From contig NC_033557.1 of NCBI RefSeq assembly GCF_001680005.1, forward strand, positions 434,001 through 498,000: 64,000 nucleotides of DNA, written 5' to 3'. The stretch is from Plasmodium coatneyi (taxonomy: Eukaryota > Apicomplexa > Aconoidasida > Haemosporida > Plasmodiidae). Every line of letters begins with the position of its first letter. The stretch's first letter is position 1. The notes beneath the pieces were generated by a model. The model was not told the DNA's origin. It saw only the letters and a program-made list of their open reading frames with translations, and searched no databases. The position numbers were made by a program, and so were the translations under genes. This document shows positions 14,479 to 25,313 of this stretch, one piece after another.

Positions 14479-15858
14479 ATGGCCGGAGCGGTACGCATCA
14501 CTCACGGCCCCCTTGAGAGGTGCCTGCTGGTAATCCTTCTTTTCATCCTCACCAAGGCACAGTGTAAACGAGTGGACCATGGCCTACGGAGGGGTCATTT
14601 GCGAGCACCTGATTTTCCCGCAGATAGGAGGCCCCCCGCAGTGGTACAGACGGTAGATCATTGGAGCGTTCGTTTGGGGGGGAAGAAAAAGGGGGGACGG
14701 AACTCTAGGGGAAAATCCTGCTCAAATTTCTCCTTCCTGAATGGCGCGGTAAGGCAGTCCCCCGAGTGGCGGCTGCAGCAGGAAGGGGGAGGCCAATGCA
14801 GCTCTAGCGCATCCGGCGGATGCGGCTGTAAGAATATGGCGCAAAATGGAGGTGCGCCGAAAGAGGGGGAGAAAGTCCTTTACCTGGTCAGTCCAAGAGG
14901 CTTCTGCAAAGGAGTCAGCAGAGCCATCGACACGGTGGAAGAGTGCCTACAAATGTTTAAGCCACCAATTTATGTGAAGCATAAAATTGTGCACAACGAC
15001 ATTGTCTGCAAACAGTTGGAAGAGAAGGGAGCAATCTTCATAGAAGACGTGAATGAGGTACCCGATGGGAATATCTTAATTTATTCAGCCCATGGGATCA
15101 GTCCCCAAATAAGAGAACTTGCAAAAAAAAAAAAACTCATCGAGATTGATGCCACGTGTCCTCTAGTTAACAAAGTACACATGTACGTTCAGATGAAAGC
15201 AAAGGAAGGGTACAAAATTATTCTCATCGGTTACAAGAACCATGTAGAAGTAATAGGTACCTTTAACGAAGCGCCAGAATCTACTTACGTAGTGCAAAAT
15301 ATAGAACAAATAGATGAGTTGCCATTCACGGAAAAGGACAAACTGTTTTACGTAACCCAGACAACGTTAAGCATGGATGACTGTTCTTTAATTGTAAAAC
15401 GACTAAAGGAGAAATTCCCACACATTGAGACTATTCCGAGTGGATCGATATGCTATGCCACTACGAACAGACAGACGGCACTGAATCAGATTTGCCAAGA
15501 GTGTGATCTCACGATCGTTGTTGGAAGTCAGTCATCATCGAATGCTAAAAAATTAGCTTACTCATCACAGCTGAGGAATACCCCTGCTGTGTTGGTGAAC
15601 AGTGTGGACGACTTTGATTTTTCTTCCCTGAAAGATGTTAAGAGGATCGCTTTGACCTCCGCTGCGTCCACTCCTGAGGAACTAACGCAGAAGTTCGTTG
15701 AAGTGCTCACGAAAGAACCGTTCGGCTACACGTTGCGCCTGTTCGAACCTGTACAGGAGAACGTCCCCAAGTGGAAGCTTCCCAAAAATTTGATGGGCCT
15801 CATCGAGGAGCGCAGGCGCGAGCAGGGCGCGCAGAACACGCAAAACACACAAGGGTAA
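14479..15858 (+). CDS. IspH: 4-hydroxy-3-methylbut-2-enyl diphosphate reductase (IspH/LytB), apicoplast
   Basis: Single exon, 459 aa from the ATG at 14479. The last step of the apicoplast MEP pathway: a [4Fe-4S] enzyme that reduces HMBPP to IPP and DMAPP. The three cluster cysteines are visible in RGFCKGVSRAIDTVEE (about C143), TCPLVNKVH (C227) and SICYATTNRQ (C325). The substrate-contact His motifs are VHNDIV and SAHGIS, and the C-terminal SSSNAKKL and SAASTPEE motifs are also present. The first about 130 residues form a bipartite leader: hydrophobic residues 14-26 (CLLVILLFILTKA) as signal peptide, then a basic, Ser/Gly-rich transit peptide, as expected for apicoplast import. An upstream in-frame GTG at 14443 is not needed. 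It matches P. falciparum PF3D7_0104400 by position. It is convergent with the DUF3228 gene. Confidence 0.96.
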   Translation: MAGAVRITHGPLERCLLVILLFILTKAQCKRVDHGLRRGHLRAPDFPADRRPPAVVQTVDHWSVRLGGKKKGGRNSRGKSCSNFSFLNGAVRQSPEWRLQQEGGGQCSSSASGGCGCKNMAQNGGAPKEGEKVLYLVSPRGFCKGVSRAIDTVEECLQMFKPPIYVKHKIVHNDIVCKQLEEKGAIFIEDVNEVPDGNILIYSAHGISPQIRELAKKKKLIEIDATCPLVNKVHMYVQMKAKEGYKIILIGYKNHVEVIGTFNEAPESTYVVQNIEQIDELPFTEKDKLFYVTQTTLSMDDCSLIVKRLKEKFPHIETIPSGSICYATTNRQTALNQICQECDLTIVVGSQSSSNAKKLAYSSQLRNTPAVLVNSVDDFDFSSLKDVKRIALTSAASTPEELTQKFVEVLTKEPFGYTLRLFEPVQENVPKWKLPKNLMGLIEERRREQGAQNTQNTQG

Positions 15859-16038
15859 GGTGGCGATGTAGTTCGCTGGGGAGACAATTTGGCGATTTTG
15901 TGGAGAGACAGCACATTTACGACTACCACCCATACACATACCCAATGAGCAGCCTGTGTGCGAGCACACGTAATGCATTTGTGTGCTTTTTTTTTTTTCC
16001 AACAGTTGCACGAACTGTTCATAATATTTTGGTTAGTC

Positions 16039-16071
<33 letters not shown>

Positions 16072-16350
16072 GCTAGCTACATGAACCGTTCATGTGAAAA
16101 AAGAAAATAGCTAGTTGCACATATCGCCGAGCTGAATGAACAATGTTTGTTTCAACTTTAAGTAAAACTGATTTTTTTTATTTTTGCAAAATAGCTCTTC
16201 CACCATTGTGGGTGTAGAGTGTATAGGGAAAAGTGCGTCCACAATCGAGTGAGCAGTTTTGGCAGTGCTTGGACACACTCCGCTCAAAATAGCTGCACGT
16301 TCCTCCCTGCACAATATTTTGCCTGCACGATTTTTTGCCTGCCCAATTTG
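15859..16350. other. Convergent intergenic region (LytB / DUF3228)
   Basis: A 3'-to-3' junction. It holds a complete copy of the dispersed ATGAACNGTTCAT element (15,962-16,115) with a 29-base A tract. No coding sequence is supported. Confidence 0.6.
15962..16115 (+). repeat. Dispersed GAACNGTTC element, copy 1
   Basis: The order is AGCACACGTAATGCATTTGTGT, T tract, ttgcacGAACTGTTCATAA, ATTTTGGTTAGTCC, poly(A), tagctagctac, then a second palindrome ATGAACCGTTCAT at 16,081-16,093 and tagctagttgcac. The first 22 bases and the GTTCATAA/ATTTTGGTTAGTCC block recur at 30,302-30,397. Both copies lie in convergent intergenic regions, on the same strand. Confidence 0.8.
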
Positions 16351-17256
16351 CTAACTGTCGATGATGGACACGTGGTGGCGCCAGTACTTGACCGACTCGA
16401 GGTACTTGTCGCGGTTCAAGTTGATGCCGCTGCCACCCTCGCTGATCAGTGTGTTCCGCAGCATGGTTATGGGCGTCATAGGCAATTCATAGTCCACATC
16501 TTGGGGCTTAATGCAGATAATGGAGTACAGACAGTCGGACTTCTTATTAGGCACTGTCTTCGTTTCTCTATTCTCCTTTTCGATCTGTTCCCTGGAGTAG
16601 AGAATAAGGTCCAGGTACTTGGCCTTCATGATGTCCTTCACGTCCTTCTTTGAAATCCACCTTATCAATACAGGCAACTCATTGTCCTTCCTGGAAATGT
16701 AATCCGTCTGTATGAGCTGCCTATTCTTGTTGTTAATTTCTATGGTCTCCACTGTTGCTTCAGTAAAATTTTCCACAAAAATATGCTTACAAAAACCTGC
16801 ATACCCTGGTACTACTTTAATCTTTTTTTTCCGTATCAGTTCATTCACCTTGTCGAGGAACTCATCCTTATCATAAGGTATATACGAACAGGACTTCTTC
16901 GTTCTGTCAAATTGCTTGTAGCAGAACTCATCGAGGTCTACCTCGCAGAACTCCATTTCGCCTGTGCAATTCGTGTGTGAAGAATGGTATGCTTCGTTCT
17001 TCTGTAGGGGGGATGCTTTTGTTTGGTGTTCGTACAGGGGGGATGATTTATTCCTCTTCGCTGAGATGCAACTCACGGGGGAGGGCAGATATCCCAACGG
17101 GAGCCGACCTAGGCACTGATGGACCGCACGTGAATGAATCGCATGTCGATGAATCACACTAGGGTGTTGGATTACACGGGGAACCCACAACAACAACTGT
17201 GCTGGAGGAGGGCGTCCCAGTAACAACCCCTGTGCAGCCGCACTCAACAGGCGCAT
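16351..17256 (-). CDS. DUF3228 family protein
   Basis: Single exon, 301 aa from the ATG at 17256. The C-terminal about 200 residues look like DUF3228, a family of unknown function: VVPGYAGFCKHIFVENF, VLIRWISKKD, LDLILYSREQI, the near-diagnostic PMTPITMLRNTLISEGGSG, and a final SVKYWRHHV. An internal Met at nt 16956 (MEFCEVDLDEF) would give 201 aa, close to the usual family length. The extra 100 residues are rich in Arg, His and hydrophobics and could be a mitochondrial or apicoplast leader, or simply upstream sequence, so the start is uncertain. It occupies the slot of P. falciparum PF3D7_0104500 by my recollection of gene order. The function is unknown. Confidence 0.82.
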   Translation of the reverse strand: MRLLSAAAQGLLLGRPPPAQLLLWVPRVIQHPSVIHRHAIHSRAVHQCLGRLPLGYLPSPVSCISAKRNKSSPLYEHQTKASPLQKNEAYHSSHTNCTGEMEFCEVDLDEFCYKQFDRTKKSCSYIPYDKDEFLDKVNELIRKKKIKVVPGYAGFCKHIFVENFTEATVETIEINNKNRQLIQTDYISRKDNELPVLIRWISKKDVKDIMKAKYLDLILYSREQIEKENRETKTVPNKKSDCLYSIICIKPQDVDYELPMTPITMLRNTLISEGGSGINLNRDKYLESVKYWRHHVSIIDS

Positions 17257-17743
17257 ACCTCTTTTTTTTTTTTTTTTTCTTTTTTACCACTGGCGGGGGG
17301 TAGTTGCAACGATGGGAGGATCACCTGGAACGGCGGGCACTTTTAAAGGTCACCAAAATGGTAGTATCTACAGAAGGGGGAATTCTATCCGGAACTGTCG
17401 ATGAACAAATTGGATGATTGGCTTTCCCCCACCCCGCGGAGAAAAACTTCCCATCGGGTGCATGCGGGTGTATTATTCAGGGATCCGGCACGCTCCACCG
17501 ATCCGTTACTCGTAGGCACAAAAACAGTTCAGCCACCTCTCCGAGGAGCAAAACAACCCACCCTTGAGTGGGCCATTCTATAAAGGGCGTTGCCCCCCTT
17601 TTCCCTGAAGAACTGCCAAGCCCTGCGAACCGTTTTTTTTTTTTTTTTTTTTCTTTTTCCCCACTAATTCCACTGCCAATAATGCGACCAATGGCGAACA
17701 TGAGCGAACACACCCAGTTGACGCGGAAGAACCCACTCCTACC
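17257..17743. other. Divergent intergenic region (DUF3228 / RAP)
   Basis: About 0.49 kb between divergent starts, so probably a shared or bidirectional promoter. It contains T tracts at about 17,261-17,278 and 17,634-17,652. No gene is supported. Confidence 0.5.
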
Positions 17744-20700
17744 ATGAAACGCGCATCCCCCGTCAGCAGCGTCCTCAAGCGTGCCACCAATGCCTTCATC
17801 CCCCCTACCCGCAGGAGGGGCAGACGCAGCATAGGGGGACGTTACTTCTTCTCAACCAAACGGATCTGCCACCCCACGGGGGGGGAAGCGAACGTCCCAA
17901 GAATTGTAACATGTGACCATCCTCCCTACAACACACAACGTCGGGAGGCACTCTCCTCCCATTATGACCCCACAAAGAAAAACAAAAAATGGGACAATAC
18001 AACAAAGGGCAAGGCAAACGATTTAAGTAAAAGCAACGTAATAAACCTCATCAATGGAGTTAAGCAAATTGAGGAAGGAAAGACCACCCCTGTTGTGGAT
18101 TTGTTAGTCGCCCTAATTCTACAGATTCGATACGATGAGGGGAGCATCATCCGAATGAAGGAAAAACACACCATCGGGTTCATTTGGGCCATGGCCAAAA
18201 TTGTGAATCTTTTGGAAAAGAAAAAACTGATGAGTGAACAGGTGGTCCTAAATTGGAAGGCTCTCTTTATCTACTTTGCGAATATGTATATGCGGCGTGC
18301 CATACATTTGGGGGGCAGCAAAATTAACGACGTTGACGTGCGGCAGTATGTCTCTTCCGTTCTTTCCCTCCGGATGGGGGAAGACGATTTGGCGAAATTG
18401 TCCACCCAAGCGTTCTGCAACGGGAGTGGGTTTGCTAAGTGTCTGTTCGAGTGGGGAAGGAGGAGGCACGGGGGGGGACATCCCCCCCGAGTGATGAAGG
18501 AAACCACCCCTCCAAACGACCTCTTCCGAATTTTCAACTCCTCTTCTATTAGCGAAATGCTTATCCCCGTGCAGAGGTACATCCTGAACAGGATTGAACA
18601 CCACCCCTTGGACATAAAGACTATCCTGAACTTCCTCGAAATGGCTAGCCGAAATTGGGAAGGAAAATTCAAAGACGCCATAATTGACCTACTGTTGAAA
18701 AAGCTGGAGACACCCCCAAATCAGATCCATAATTTTTCCATTTTCAAATTATGCCGATTTTTAAACCTGACGGTGAACTATAATCTTCAGAAGGGCACAA
18801 CGGAAGAGGCACACCTTCCGGTCATCATCGACTTGCTGCTGCGTGGGCAGGATTATCTACCCAATGGAGATTGTTACCGTTTTGGCTTACCCCCCCACCA
18901 AGGTGGTGCATGCGGAAGTGGTGCTGATGAACGGAGAGAAAATATCCTCTCTCCTAGCACATTGGTTAATAAGGAAAGGGCAAGCCCATGTAGTACGTGG
19001 CTCCTGGACGCCAACGAACGAGATTTGTCTTCCCTCGTGAGGGACTTCTCCAGATTGGCAGTCCGGAATAATCACCTGTACAAATTGCTCATTGATTGCT
19101 TTCTCCTCAAATTGGGTTCTGGGCGTAACGGTGATCACCACTTTGGGGACTCCCCCAAATCGGAGGCGAAATTAAAACAAGTTAACATCCCCCTCAGCAT
19201 AGGAGAAAACCGAAATGAGGATCCCCCCAGGAGTAACACAACCAAAGCAGAAAAACAGAACAGGGGTATCCAGAACACTTCTACAAGTATGAAAATGGGA
19301 ACCACTGAGGAGGTGCGAAACTGGGTGGACATTTTGGTGGGGCTAGCCAATGCCAACTACCGCTACGATCCCTTTGTCCAGTGTTTTATTCAAAGGATGG
19401 TCATACAAAGAGGAAACCTCTTCTTCACCGTAAATAACATCCCCAATGTTGTTCTTTCCGTGAGAAGCTTACTCTCCTTGGGGTACGACCAAATGGATAC
19501 GCTGTCCTATTTTTTCGATTTCTTAACCAGCAATTTTAGACATGTGGAAATGAAACAACTGATAATGGTTTTTTATGCATCGTATTGCTACATTGTGCAG
19601 AGGTACAACGTGGTGGGCGTGAAGTATGCCGGGACGGGAAATATGCTTTTCTGCGTGGCAGGAGGAGGCATCGGGGGGAAAGCGTATACAGAAATGGGTG
19701 CACAAATAGATGCACAAATAGATGCACAAATAGATGTAGCGGCAAGTGCAGGGGGTGACCCAGATGGAACTCAATTTGGCGGGCGAGAGAACCCCCTGAC
19801 GGATGTGCCCCCCCAACGCACGCCACACAGATTGACCAGTACCGATGCGTATGGCCACTCCCCACATGAACAACTCGAAGCAGCTAAGGCACACCTCTTC
19901 CAACACCTGCACAAATTGGAAGGAGCCATACTCCACAGAAGGAACGAAATAGACTCCATGCAGGGATTGGTTAATTTTTTCTTCGCTCTTTCCAGCACCA
20001 CAAGCACGTTATCGATTCAACTGTACGACTTTTTTTACCAGTCATTTTGGCGCATACTAAAGGGGGAGATGGGAACGGACGGAAAAGCTGCAAAAGGGCG
20101 AAATGTAAAGGATACGATAAAGGCCCAAACCGTTGTTCAGATTTGCTTGCTACACTACAAAAACAACATAGTGCACAAGACCCTGCTGTCATATTTGCTC
20201 TCCGTTCTGGAGACCCTCCCGGAGGTGGATATTCACTGTCTGTACCCCATCACTTTTGTATGTTGCCACTTAAATATAATAACCATGAGCTTTTTGAAAT
20301 TTGCCTTGCGAGTTCTTCTAGGGGAGACGGCAAAGGGAGAACTTCAACAGGAACTTGCCAATGGTGCTAATTGGGTTTATCAGGCTAATGGAGATAACTG
20401 TGCTGGCGGGGGTCACCACATCCGAAACGACCATTATGCCCACTTTGGGGAAGGGTCAAATAGACCTAGCGGTTACCGGGTTGCTTCCCCCCCTGGAGGA
20501 CACACAACAGAAATGCATCACCTGTACTGTACCGATCAACAGGACACAGTCAACAAAGTCGCCAAGTGTGCGTGGTCCCTACTTTTAAGTAGCGCCTTTT
20601 TGGAGAGCTCCATAACGACCTTTGCCAAAATGTGCATCTTGCTAAGGAGAACACTTTCCAACAAATTGTATTGGACAGAGGAGGACTACAACATGCTGAA

Positions 20701-21256
20701 TCAAATGTTAGTATGTTTAAATATGTATTACAAGAAAAACAAAAAAAATTTTCATTTAAAGAGGGGAGAATTTCGCATCCCCACCTCTTTTTATATACCC
20801 TACTGTGTAGTTAAAGAAACTGTGAGAAGGAACAAAATGTCTTCCCAACAGAAAATACACATGTCCAGCTTTCAGTACAAACTTTGTGAATATTTGAAGA
20901 AGAAAAAAATTATGTACAAGTCAGAATATTTCTTGAAGCGCGGTTTCGTGGTCGATTTTTTGGTCCTGAAAAAAGGAGAACCACATCTTGTGCTCGAGGT
21001 GGACGGGATTTACCATTACAACATGTCAACCGATGAGAAGAACTACGAGATTGAACATAACGGCATGCGCTTGTCCAAAAATGGAAGGACAGAGTTCCGC
21101 AATAACGTGATTCGAATACTGTACGATTTGGAGTTTGTGTGCGTCCCCTGGTTTTTCTTTCTGCAGCCCAGGTCGTTCCAGCGCCTGGAGGGGTTGCTGT
21201 GTGGGAGGCGATCGGGTTCCGCGTCCTGTTACGAGGGAGGTAGCGGAACGCGCTGA
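17744..21256 (+). CDS. RAP domain-containing protein (large)
   Basis: Single exon, 1170 aa from ATG 17744. The last about 110 residues resemble the RAP (RNA-binding domain abundant in Apicomplexans) fold: RGFVVDFLVLKKGEPHLVLE, then VDGIYHYN, GRTEFRNNVIRILYDLEF and VPWFFF, the vsr-endonuclease-like order of strand, acidic EVDG and C-terminal helix. The upstream body contains helical, Leu-rich stretches (about 85-160, 260-330, 520-600, 690-760 and 920-980) that could be divergent octotricopeptide/heptatricopeptide-like repeats, separated by low-complexity linkers; one linker carries three IDAQ repeats (nt 19,700-19,738). The N terminus (MKRASPVSSVLKRATNAF, then Arg-rich) suits a mitochondrial presequence. 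Plasmodium RAP proteins are thought to bind organellar RNA. The RAP call is by motif and not a search result. Confidence 0.75.
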   Translation: MKRASPVSSVLKRATNAFIPPTRRRGRRSIGGRYFFSTKRICHPTGGEANVPRIVTCDHPPYNTQRREALSSHYDPTKKNKKWDNTTKGKANDLSKSNVINLINGVKQIEEGKTTPVVDLLVALILQIRYDEGSIIRMKEKHTIGFIWAMAKIVNLLEKKKLMSEQVVLNWKALFIYFANMYMRRAIHLGGSKINDVDVRQYVSSVLSLRMGEDDLAKLSTQAFCNGSGFAKCLFEWGRRRHGGGHPPRVMKETTPPNDLFRIFNSSSISEMLIPVQRYILNRIEHHPLDIKTILNFLEMASRNWEGKFKDAIIDLLLKKLETPPNQIHNFSIFKLCRFLNLTVNYNLQKGTTEEAHLPVIIDLLLRGQDYLPNGDCYRFGLPPHQGGACGSGADERRENILSPSTLVNKERASPCSTWLLDANERDLSSLVRDFSRLAVRNNHLYKLLIDCFLLKLGSGRNGDHHFGDSPKSEAKLKQVNIPLSIGENRNEDPPRSNTTKAEKQNRGIQNTSTSMKMGTTEEVRNWVDILVGLANANYRYDPFVQCFIQRMVIQRGNLFFTVNNIPNVVLSVRSLLSLGYDQMDTLSYFFDFLTSNFRHVEMKQLIMVFYASYCYIVQRYNVVGVKYAGTGNMLFCVAGGGIGGKAYTEMGAQIDAQIDAQIDVAASAGGDPDGTQFGGRENPLTDVPPQRTPHRLTSTDAYGHSPHEQLEAAKAHLFQHLHKLEGAILHRRNEIDSMQGLVNFFFALSSTTSTLSIQLYDFFYQSFWRILKGEMGTDGKAAKGRNVKDTIKAQTVVQICLLHYKNNIVHKTLLSYLLSVLETLPEVDIHCLYPITFVCCHLNIITMSFLKFALRVLLGETAKGELQQELANGANWVYQANGDNCAGGGHHIRNDHYAHFGEGSNRPSGYRVASPPGGHTTEMHHLYCTDQQDTVNKVAKCAWSLLLSSAFLESSITTFAKMCILLRRTLSNKLYWTEEDYNMLNQMLVCLNMYYKKNKKNFHLKRGEFRIPTSFYIPYCVVKETVRRNKMSSQQKIHMSSFQYKLCEYLKKKKIMYKSEYFLKRGFVVDFLVLKKGEPHLVLEVDGIYHYNMSTDEKNYEIEHNGMRLSKNGRTEFRNNVIRILYDLEFVCVPWFFFLQPRSFQRLEGLLCGRRSGSASCYEGGSGTR

Positions 21257-21683
21257 TGTGACAGGGAAGCGGTATCGATGTCGCATTAGGGAAGCCTATA
21301 CGACGCAGAAAGCGTGCTCTTTCGCCCACCTCGCGTTGTGCAGAGGGCCGCCGCTCGGAAATCCCGCATCCTTCGTTATGTCAGATTAGTCTGTTTTTCC
21401 AGTTTTGCCTTTTTTGTCTGATTCGTCATCTTTGCCTGGTTTACCCGATTTGTTCCCCGTTTTCCCCTCCTTCGCCTTTTTTTCGTGCTCAAATGAACGT
21501 TCAGCCAGTGGATCCCACGTGGAACCACGCTTTGAGTTAAAATACCCCATCTAGTGTACATCCCACAATCGTAAAAAGAAAAAACGCGCCGCGTGAGTAG
21601 AGTCCACATTAACGCGGTCGAGCGGGTCATCAAATGGACACCCTAGACACGGCTAGCTTTCACTCTGACGAGGTAGCCATTTT

Positions 21684-21714
<31 letters not shown>

Positions 21715-21998
21715 GCCCAGAATAGAACGTTTTTACCTGAACAAGTCAGAAAAAGGCAATCTAATTCAATGCAATTTTTTTTTTTTTGCCACATTGCACA
21801 CACAAAGTGGTGAGCACAGGGAAGGTACGAACGAGTGCGTCTTCCCCGTCGCCAATTTCGGAAGGATCAATTTGTTGCACTGGTTCGAAGGCAGGGCGTG
21901 GCGGCCAAACAGGCGGACACACAAAACGCACAAGATAAAGAACGAGTGGGGGAAACCAAACCCGATGGTCATGAACACATATTGGGGGGGAACTCAAA
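21257..21998. other. Intergenic region upstream of ApiAT9
   Basis: About 0.74 kb between tandem plus-strand genes, with an A tract at about 21,686-21,713 and a T tract at about 21,776-21,786. No gene is supported. Confidence 0.5.
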
Positions 21999-23924
21999 AT
22001 GGAGGAATCAAGCAAGGAGAAGAAAAGAAACGGGGTGGTGGAAAACTTCCTCAGGAAAGGCATAGACATTAAAAAATTTTCGACTAGGAAAAAATATGCC
22101 CTGTTGATGTTGTTCTGTGTGTACATAATAACCTGTGTGGGGATATTCTTTAACTGGATTTCTTTGTCCGACTTTTTCTACCACGGAAATGTATACATAG
22201 ACGATTGCAAAAGTGTGCGCCCTGGGGGGAGAAATAACAGGGAGGGTAAATCATACAGTTGTAAAGAACAGGACAAGAGAGTGCAAGCCTTATACCCAAT
22301 TATCCTGTGCTCAAATTTTATCATGTCAGCCATATCGGGTGTATTTTTTGATTATTTTGGACCCAAAATTACTGCTTTAATTGGGCATACCTTTAACATC
22401 ATTTCGTGGATTTTAATTGGGTTACAAAATGAAGGCAAAAATAACACCATCATTTTTGGAGCCATATTTTTGGGGCTCTCTGGCGATTCCTCCTACATAC
22501 CAATTCTCAGTTTAATTTACTTATTCGAGGAAAACCATACCATGTATACTGTCATTTTGGGATGCTGTGCTTCATTAAGCTTTAGCATGCCCATATTTTT
22601 GGACATGTTCACTTCGCCAAATGATACGCAGTCATTTCAGTTAATTTGTTTACTGTACTGCACGATCATTTTGGTTCCCTTTTTCTTTGTCCTTTTGATT
22701 TTTTTACCCTTCAAGCATATCAGCGGTGGGGAGCCCACTGCGGAGGAAACCCAGGGGAGTCACAGCCAGACGCTGCAGGAGTTGGAGGGGTACGTCGTGT
22801 CGGGCGTGCACCCGATTGATCAGCCAGTAGGTAGCCAGACTGATCACCCAGTGGATAACCCTGTGGAGTTGCCACATGACCGTCCCCACACAACCCAAGA
22901 CGACCAACCTAGTCTGCACCGCGGACGCCACGCAACCGATGAAGCACTTGTGCCCCTCTACGCAGAATACGAACATGAGTTGGAAGGAGAAAACAACACC
23001 CTACGCGAGTTGATGATCGAAAGGGTCTTCACCCAATCGTCCTTTAGCTTATACTCCCCAAATGAGTGCGTACTGAGGAAGGTTGGGACACACACGTCAA
23101 GCAATTTTACCCACCGGGAAGAGGGTTCCAATGAGGTGTTTTCACAAAAAGGGAATTCTTCTCTCATTATGGATGGAGGTTATGCGCGCAGTTCCTCTGT
23201 CCGAGGGGGCATTCCAACGGGGGGTGGGTCCATAAAGAGGGGCATATCAAACCAGAATGAAGTCATCCATTTGGATGAGAAGCTTAACAAAAATGTGGAC
23301 GACAAGAGTAACTGTAAAATTACCACCCCTCAGTGTAACGAAACAGTAGCGAATTTTTTTTCCATCAGATACATCAGCATCTGCTACTACTTCACTATAT
23401 ACAATTTATCGCTAGTTAACTACAACGAGTGTGCAAAGTTATTTTTTGCAGATTATTCAGATGTGCAGGAGGTTCTAAAGATATTCGGACCGCTATCGGT
23501 GATTTCCTGTGCAGCCTTCGGTTTCCTCATTCGCAAATTTCACATCGTCATGATTATATTATCCCTCCTCATGAGCAGTCTGTTCATGTATCTTTTTGCC
23601 GTGATGAGAAGCAAATTGTTTGCCTACTTGAGTACGCTGTTCTATCTCATAGTCACAGGGTGCTATACAACACAACTGTATTGCTATATCCAGATTATGT
23701 TTCCGAAGCGTCACTTTGGGAAGATTGCAGGCACCACCAGCATGATCAGCGGGTTGTTATCCCTACTAAACATTCCTATTTATAATTACTTCATCGTAGA
23801 TTACAATAAGAGTGACCCCAACCCGTTTGCCTACGTTGTGATTGCTCTATTGGCATCCACCTCACCCTTGCTCCTCCTTACGTATAGGAGGGCCACTCGG
23901 GGGGGTCCCTCAACGTCAGCATAG
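21999..23924 (+). CDS. ApiAT9: Apicomplexan amino acid transporter, ApiAT9-like (MFS-type)
   Basis: Single exon, 641 aa from ATG 21999. A polytopic membrane protein: TM1 about residues 28-48, a short extracellular loop, then five more helices (roughly 95-245), a long hydrophilic loop (about 245-445) and six further C-terminal helices. The motif YPIILCSNFIMSAISGVFFDYFGP is shared with the downstream gene (paired with YPMTLAIHFTMSVFCGFLYD); both are MFS-like with a G-x-x-x-D-x-x-G-P-K signature between TM2 and TM3. Gene order puts it in the place of P. falciparum PF3D7_0104700 (ApiAT9). The substrate is unknown; relatives carry amino acids at the plasma membrane. It forms a tandem paralogous pair with the gene starting at 25314, 1.4 kb away. 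The central loop is of low complexity and includes a His/Asp/Pro-rich DQP-type repeat near residues 265-305. Confidence 0.85.
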   Translation: MEESSKEKKRNGVVENFLRKGIDIKKFSTRKKYALLMLFCVYIITCVGIFFNWISLSDFFYHGNVYIDDCKSVRPGGRNNREGKSYSCKEQDKRVQALYPIILCSNFIMSAISGVFFDYFGPKITALIGHTFNIISWILIGLQNEGKNNTIIFGAIFLGLSGDSSYIPILSLIYLFEENHTMYTVILGCCASLSFSMPIFLDMFTSPNDTQSFQLICLLYCTIILVPFFFVLLIFLPFKHISGGEPTAEETQGSHSQTLQELEGYVVSGVHPIDQPVGSQTDHPVDNPVELPHDRPHTTQDDQPSLHRGRHATDEALVPLYAEYEHELEGENNTLRELMIERVFTQSSFSLYSPNECVLRKVGTHTSSNFTHREEGSNEVFSQKGNSSLIMDGGYARSSSVRGGIPTGGGSIKRGISNQNEVIHLDEKLNKNVDDKSNCKITTPQCNETVANFFSIRYISICYYFTIYNLSLVNYNECAKLFFADYSDVQEVLKIFGPLSVISCAAFGFLIRKFHIVMIILSLLMSSLFMYLFAVMRSKLFAYLSTLFYLIVTGCYTTQLYCYIQIMFPKRHFGKIAGTTSMISGLLSLLNIPIYNYFIVDYNKSDPNPFAYVVIALLASTSPLLLLTYRRATRGGPSTSA

Positions 23925-25017
23925 TGGTTATCGTAACTGCAACCGATAGGGGAATGCCTTTTTCCAGGACAACCTCCATTTTTCGCCCCAACGCAAAGGC
24001 AAAGTGTTAGGAGAGAAGTTTTGAGGGAGAGACAGAAAAAAAAAAAAAAAAAAAAAAAAAGGGGAAGTATAGTTTCACACCGTTTGTGTGTTTCATCCAA
24101 GACAGGAAGTTGCAAAATTGGAGTGACCGCCTCATTCTGTGAAGGAACAAATTTAGGGGGGTGTAAAATTCGGGGTGGGGAGCCGCCTTCCCATTTTGCA
24201 AATCCCTGCGAATTGCCACACCGATTGATTGATTTATTTATTTGTGTGCTGTTCTAAAGAAAGAAGAATAAATTTAGGGGAATCTAAGCGCGTCCTGTGA
24301 TCGCTAATTTTTTACCGCGCAAATGACGTGCTCATTTTTTTGAGGAGCTTTCCACACCGGGGGGACAACAACATATATGCAGCACCCGCTACTGCGTTGT
24401 CGGGTTGTGACTTTTTTTTTTTTTTTTTTTTTTTTTTTCACGCATGCAACTGGCACACCGCTGAGCACCGCGAGATTCGCATGCACCGTGGGGAGTTGGG
24501 TGCAAATTCCGCCCAGCGCTGCGGGAGAGTAACGCGCAAAAATGGGAAGTCGCACAGAAAGGGGATGGAGCAAAAAAGTGACCACAAAGGCGCAAAAAAA
24601 TAACCGCAAAGGGGCAAAAAAAAAAAAAATCCACAGAACGTTTCGCGAAAACCACAAAGGCGTTTACAGCTCGGCGGTTAGCTCCTAAAATTTGCTCGCG
24701 AAGAGAACACCCAATTGTTATACCCTGGTGGCATGACTCAATGTGAGAGGTGAACCGCATGGCCGTGGTTACCTTCCCGCCACACACTGGCACATACGTT
24801 GAAGAGGGCTGTACATCTGAATTGGTGGATGCAGTTCGAACAACGGAAATTACCCTTTCAGCTCAAACGAGGGGGTTGCATGAAACAAGCAACACAACTT
24901 TGGGTAGCCACTTTAAATTGCCCCCCTCAGTTGCTGGGAGCGCAATTTAATTCACCTCCGTTTGGATCAATTTGAACAAATTCGAGGCACGTTGGCTTAA
25001 TTTAATTTTTTTTTTCA

Positions 25018-25048
<31 letters not shown>

Positions 25049-25313
25049 TAACCCTGTGGCAGATTTTTTACACCCCCATTTGTTGTTACACAATTTTTTA
25101 TGCCATTAATCCAGTAGCACGTTCGACCCTCTTCCTTTTGTACAGCTGTGGGAGACGCCTGCTATCGGAGCGAACCGTGCGGTGGGGAAGAGACACCGTG
25201 GTGAAACATCTACGTAGTAACTCCACGTAGTGGATCGTCCTCTTTAACCCCCCATAGGTGGGACCCCCCCATTGTGAACCCCCCAATTGTGACCCTCCAT
25301 ATAGTTGCCCACC
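23925..25313. other. Intergenic region between the two transporters
   Basis: About 1.4 kb. It holds an A tract (about 24,036-24,060), a T tract (about 24,412-24,438) and a (TA)n dinucleotide run at 25,017-25,040 flanked by T runs. Open frames are short and contain homopolymer-coded tracts. No gene is supported. Confidence 0.5.

Noticed and set aside
24304..24793. Minus-strand frames near the transporter pair
   Set aside because: They run through a T tract as poly-Lys and contain other homopolymer-coded parts; no recognisable protein.
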